From the NCBI GenBank assembly GCA_029433345.1, contig JAQTHY010000001.1:1674001-1738000 (forward strand): a stretch of 64,000 nucleotides of DNA, written 5' to 3'. Shown one piece after another: positions 63,378 through 64,000 of the stretch. Numbering within the stretch: position 1 is the first letter of the stretch; every line of letters begins with the position of its first letter. The translations under genes and the position numbers were made by a program. Below the pieces are notes generated by a model that worked only from the letters and a program-made list of their open reading frames with translations, was not told the origin of the DNA and made no database searches. The stretch is from Orbaceae bacterium ESL0727. GTDB taxonomy: Bacteria > Pseudomonadota > Gammaproteobacteria > Enterobacterales > Orbaceae.

Positions 63378-64000
63378 ATGATAGAGGAAAAGGTTTATTT
63401 ACCAAAAGAATTAAGCTGGCTAGCATTTAACCAACGCGTCTTACAAGAAGCGGCAGATAAAAGTAATCCACTCATTGAACGCGTGCGGTTTTTAGGTATT
63501 TATTCAAGTAACTTAGATGAATTTTATAAAGTCCAGTTTGCTAACCTAAAAAAAGATATATTAATTGAAGAAGAACAAAAAAGCCGCTCCAATACGAAGT
63601 ATTTATTACGTCAAGTTAATCAAAAAGTGATCCAACTCGAATTACAATTCGATAAGCTTTATAACGAATTGCTACTCGAAATGGCGCGTAATCAAATATT
63701 TTTAATCAATGAACGGCAACTCACTTCTTATCAAGAACAGTGGATAAAAAATTATTATAAACAGAATTTAAGACAATACATCACCCCTATTCTGCTTGAT
63801 AGCCATACTGAACTGATCCAATTTTTAAAAGATGATCACGCTTATCTCGCGGTAGAAATTATTTGTGAAAATAGTATTAGTTATGCACTACTCGAATTAC
63901 CTACCGATAAGGTTTCTCGCTTTGTATTATTACCCTCTGAGGTGTCAACGAAAAATAAGTGCATCATCTTTTTAGATAATATTTTGCGCTATTGTCTTTT
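63378..64000 (+). CDS. ppk: Polyphosphate kinase Ppk1, N-terminal part (runs off the window)
   Basis: Makes polyphosphate from ATP at the inner membrane. The visible 207 codons match E. coli Ppk: [60 protein letters not shown], then ITPILLDS and [14 protein letters not shown]. These cover the N-terminal domain and the start of the helical head domain; the catalytic histidine lies beyond the edge. The ATG at 63378 is the first in frame; its ribosome site is weak. Confidence 0.97.
   Translation, partial: MIEEKVYLPKELSWLAFNQRVLQEAADKSNPLIERVRFLGIYSSNLDEFYKVQFANLKKDILIEEEQKSRSNTKYLLRQVNQKVIQLELQFDKLYNELLLEMARNQIFLINERQLTSYQEQWIKNYYKQNLRQYITPILLDSHTELIQFLKDDHAYLAVEIICENSISYALLELPTDKVSRFVLLPSEVSTKNKCIIFLDNILRYCL

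Overview
The window is a 64 kb piece of a low-GC gammaproteobacterial chromosome. Gene sequences and several local gene orders (topA-cysB, lolCDE, lolB/ispE/hemA, thrS-infC-rpmI-rplT-pheM-pheST-ihfA, and an intact his operon with leader peptide) closely follow Escherichia coli, but the DNA is much more AT-rich. This fits a member of the Orbaceae (Gilliamella/Orbus-like) best. That placement is an inference from composition and protein similarity; no 16S rRNA gene is present. I see no prophage, insertion sequence, CRISPR array or plasmid gene, so this is core chromosome with a few accessory genes.

The strongest large-scale signal is that the window lies in the replication terminus. A near-perfect dif site (55145-55172) differs from E. 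coli dif at one base by my recollection of that sequence. The gene for the Ter-macrodomain protein MatP lies at the left end. Three perfect matS motifs (349, 24047, 58941) are present, one of them in the leader of matP itself. Four KOPS octamers (GGGNAGGG) all point toward dif from both sides.

Layout: 1-224, 5' end of an amidohydrolase gene; 373-4461, matP-topA-cysB; 4530-12166, the complete his operon on the minus strand, with hisL leader peptide, attenuator and promoter; 12378-17519, doxX-like gene with divergent LysR regulator, SOS-controlled sulA, crcB, ribE, ydgA; 17558-24654, mfd and the lolCDE lipoprotein-release operon; 24810-30151, GNAT, yigZ, nfi, trmN, apt, a PheC-like periplasmic protein and a DUF421 protein; 30317-33493, ispE, lolB, hemA; 33698-42748, mixed functions including tRNA-Leu(CAA), agp, rhlE, yigM, an AEC permease, yaaA, an RNase Z-type gene and argE; 42931-50616, the translation cluster thrS to ihfA followed by the SRP RNA gene; 50930-54732, rlhA and a class 1B dihydroorotate dehydrogenase pair (pyrDB-pyrK); 54733-55434, the dif region; 55435-64000, fnr, ydgH, hrpA, pykF and the start of ppk.

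Regulation is readable at many points: two transcription attenuators with leader peptides (his and phe), an AUU start codon for infC, a tRNA-like hairpin before thrS, overlapping LexA boxes before sulA, and a matS site before matP.

The least explained feature is a family of five intergenic repeats. Two 11-bp arms are invariant in all five copies and flank a variable 6-bp centre. This 11-6-11 geometry resembles a tyrosine-recombinase core site. One copy supplies the start codon of lolC, and another adjoins a broken Hsp70 gene fragment.
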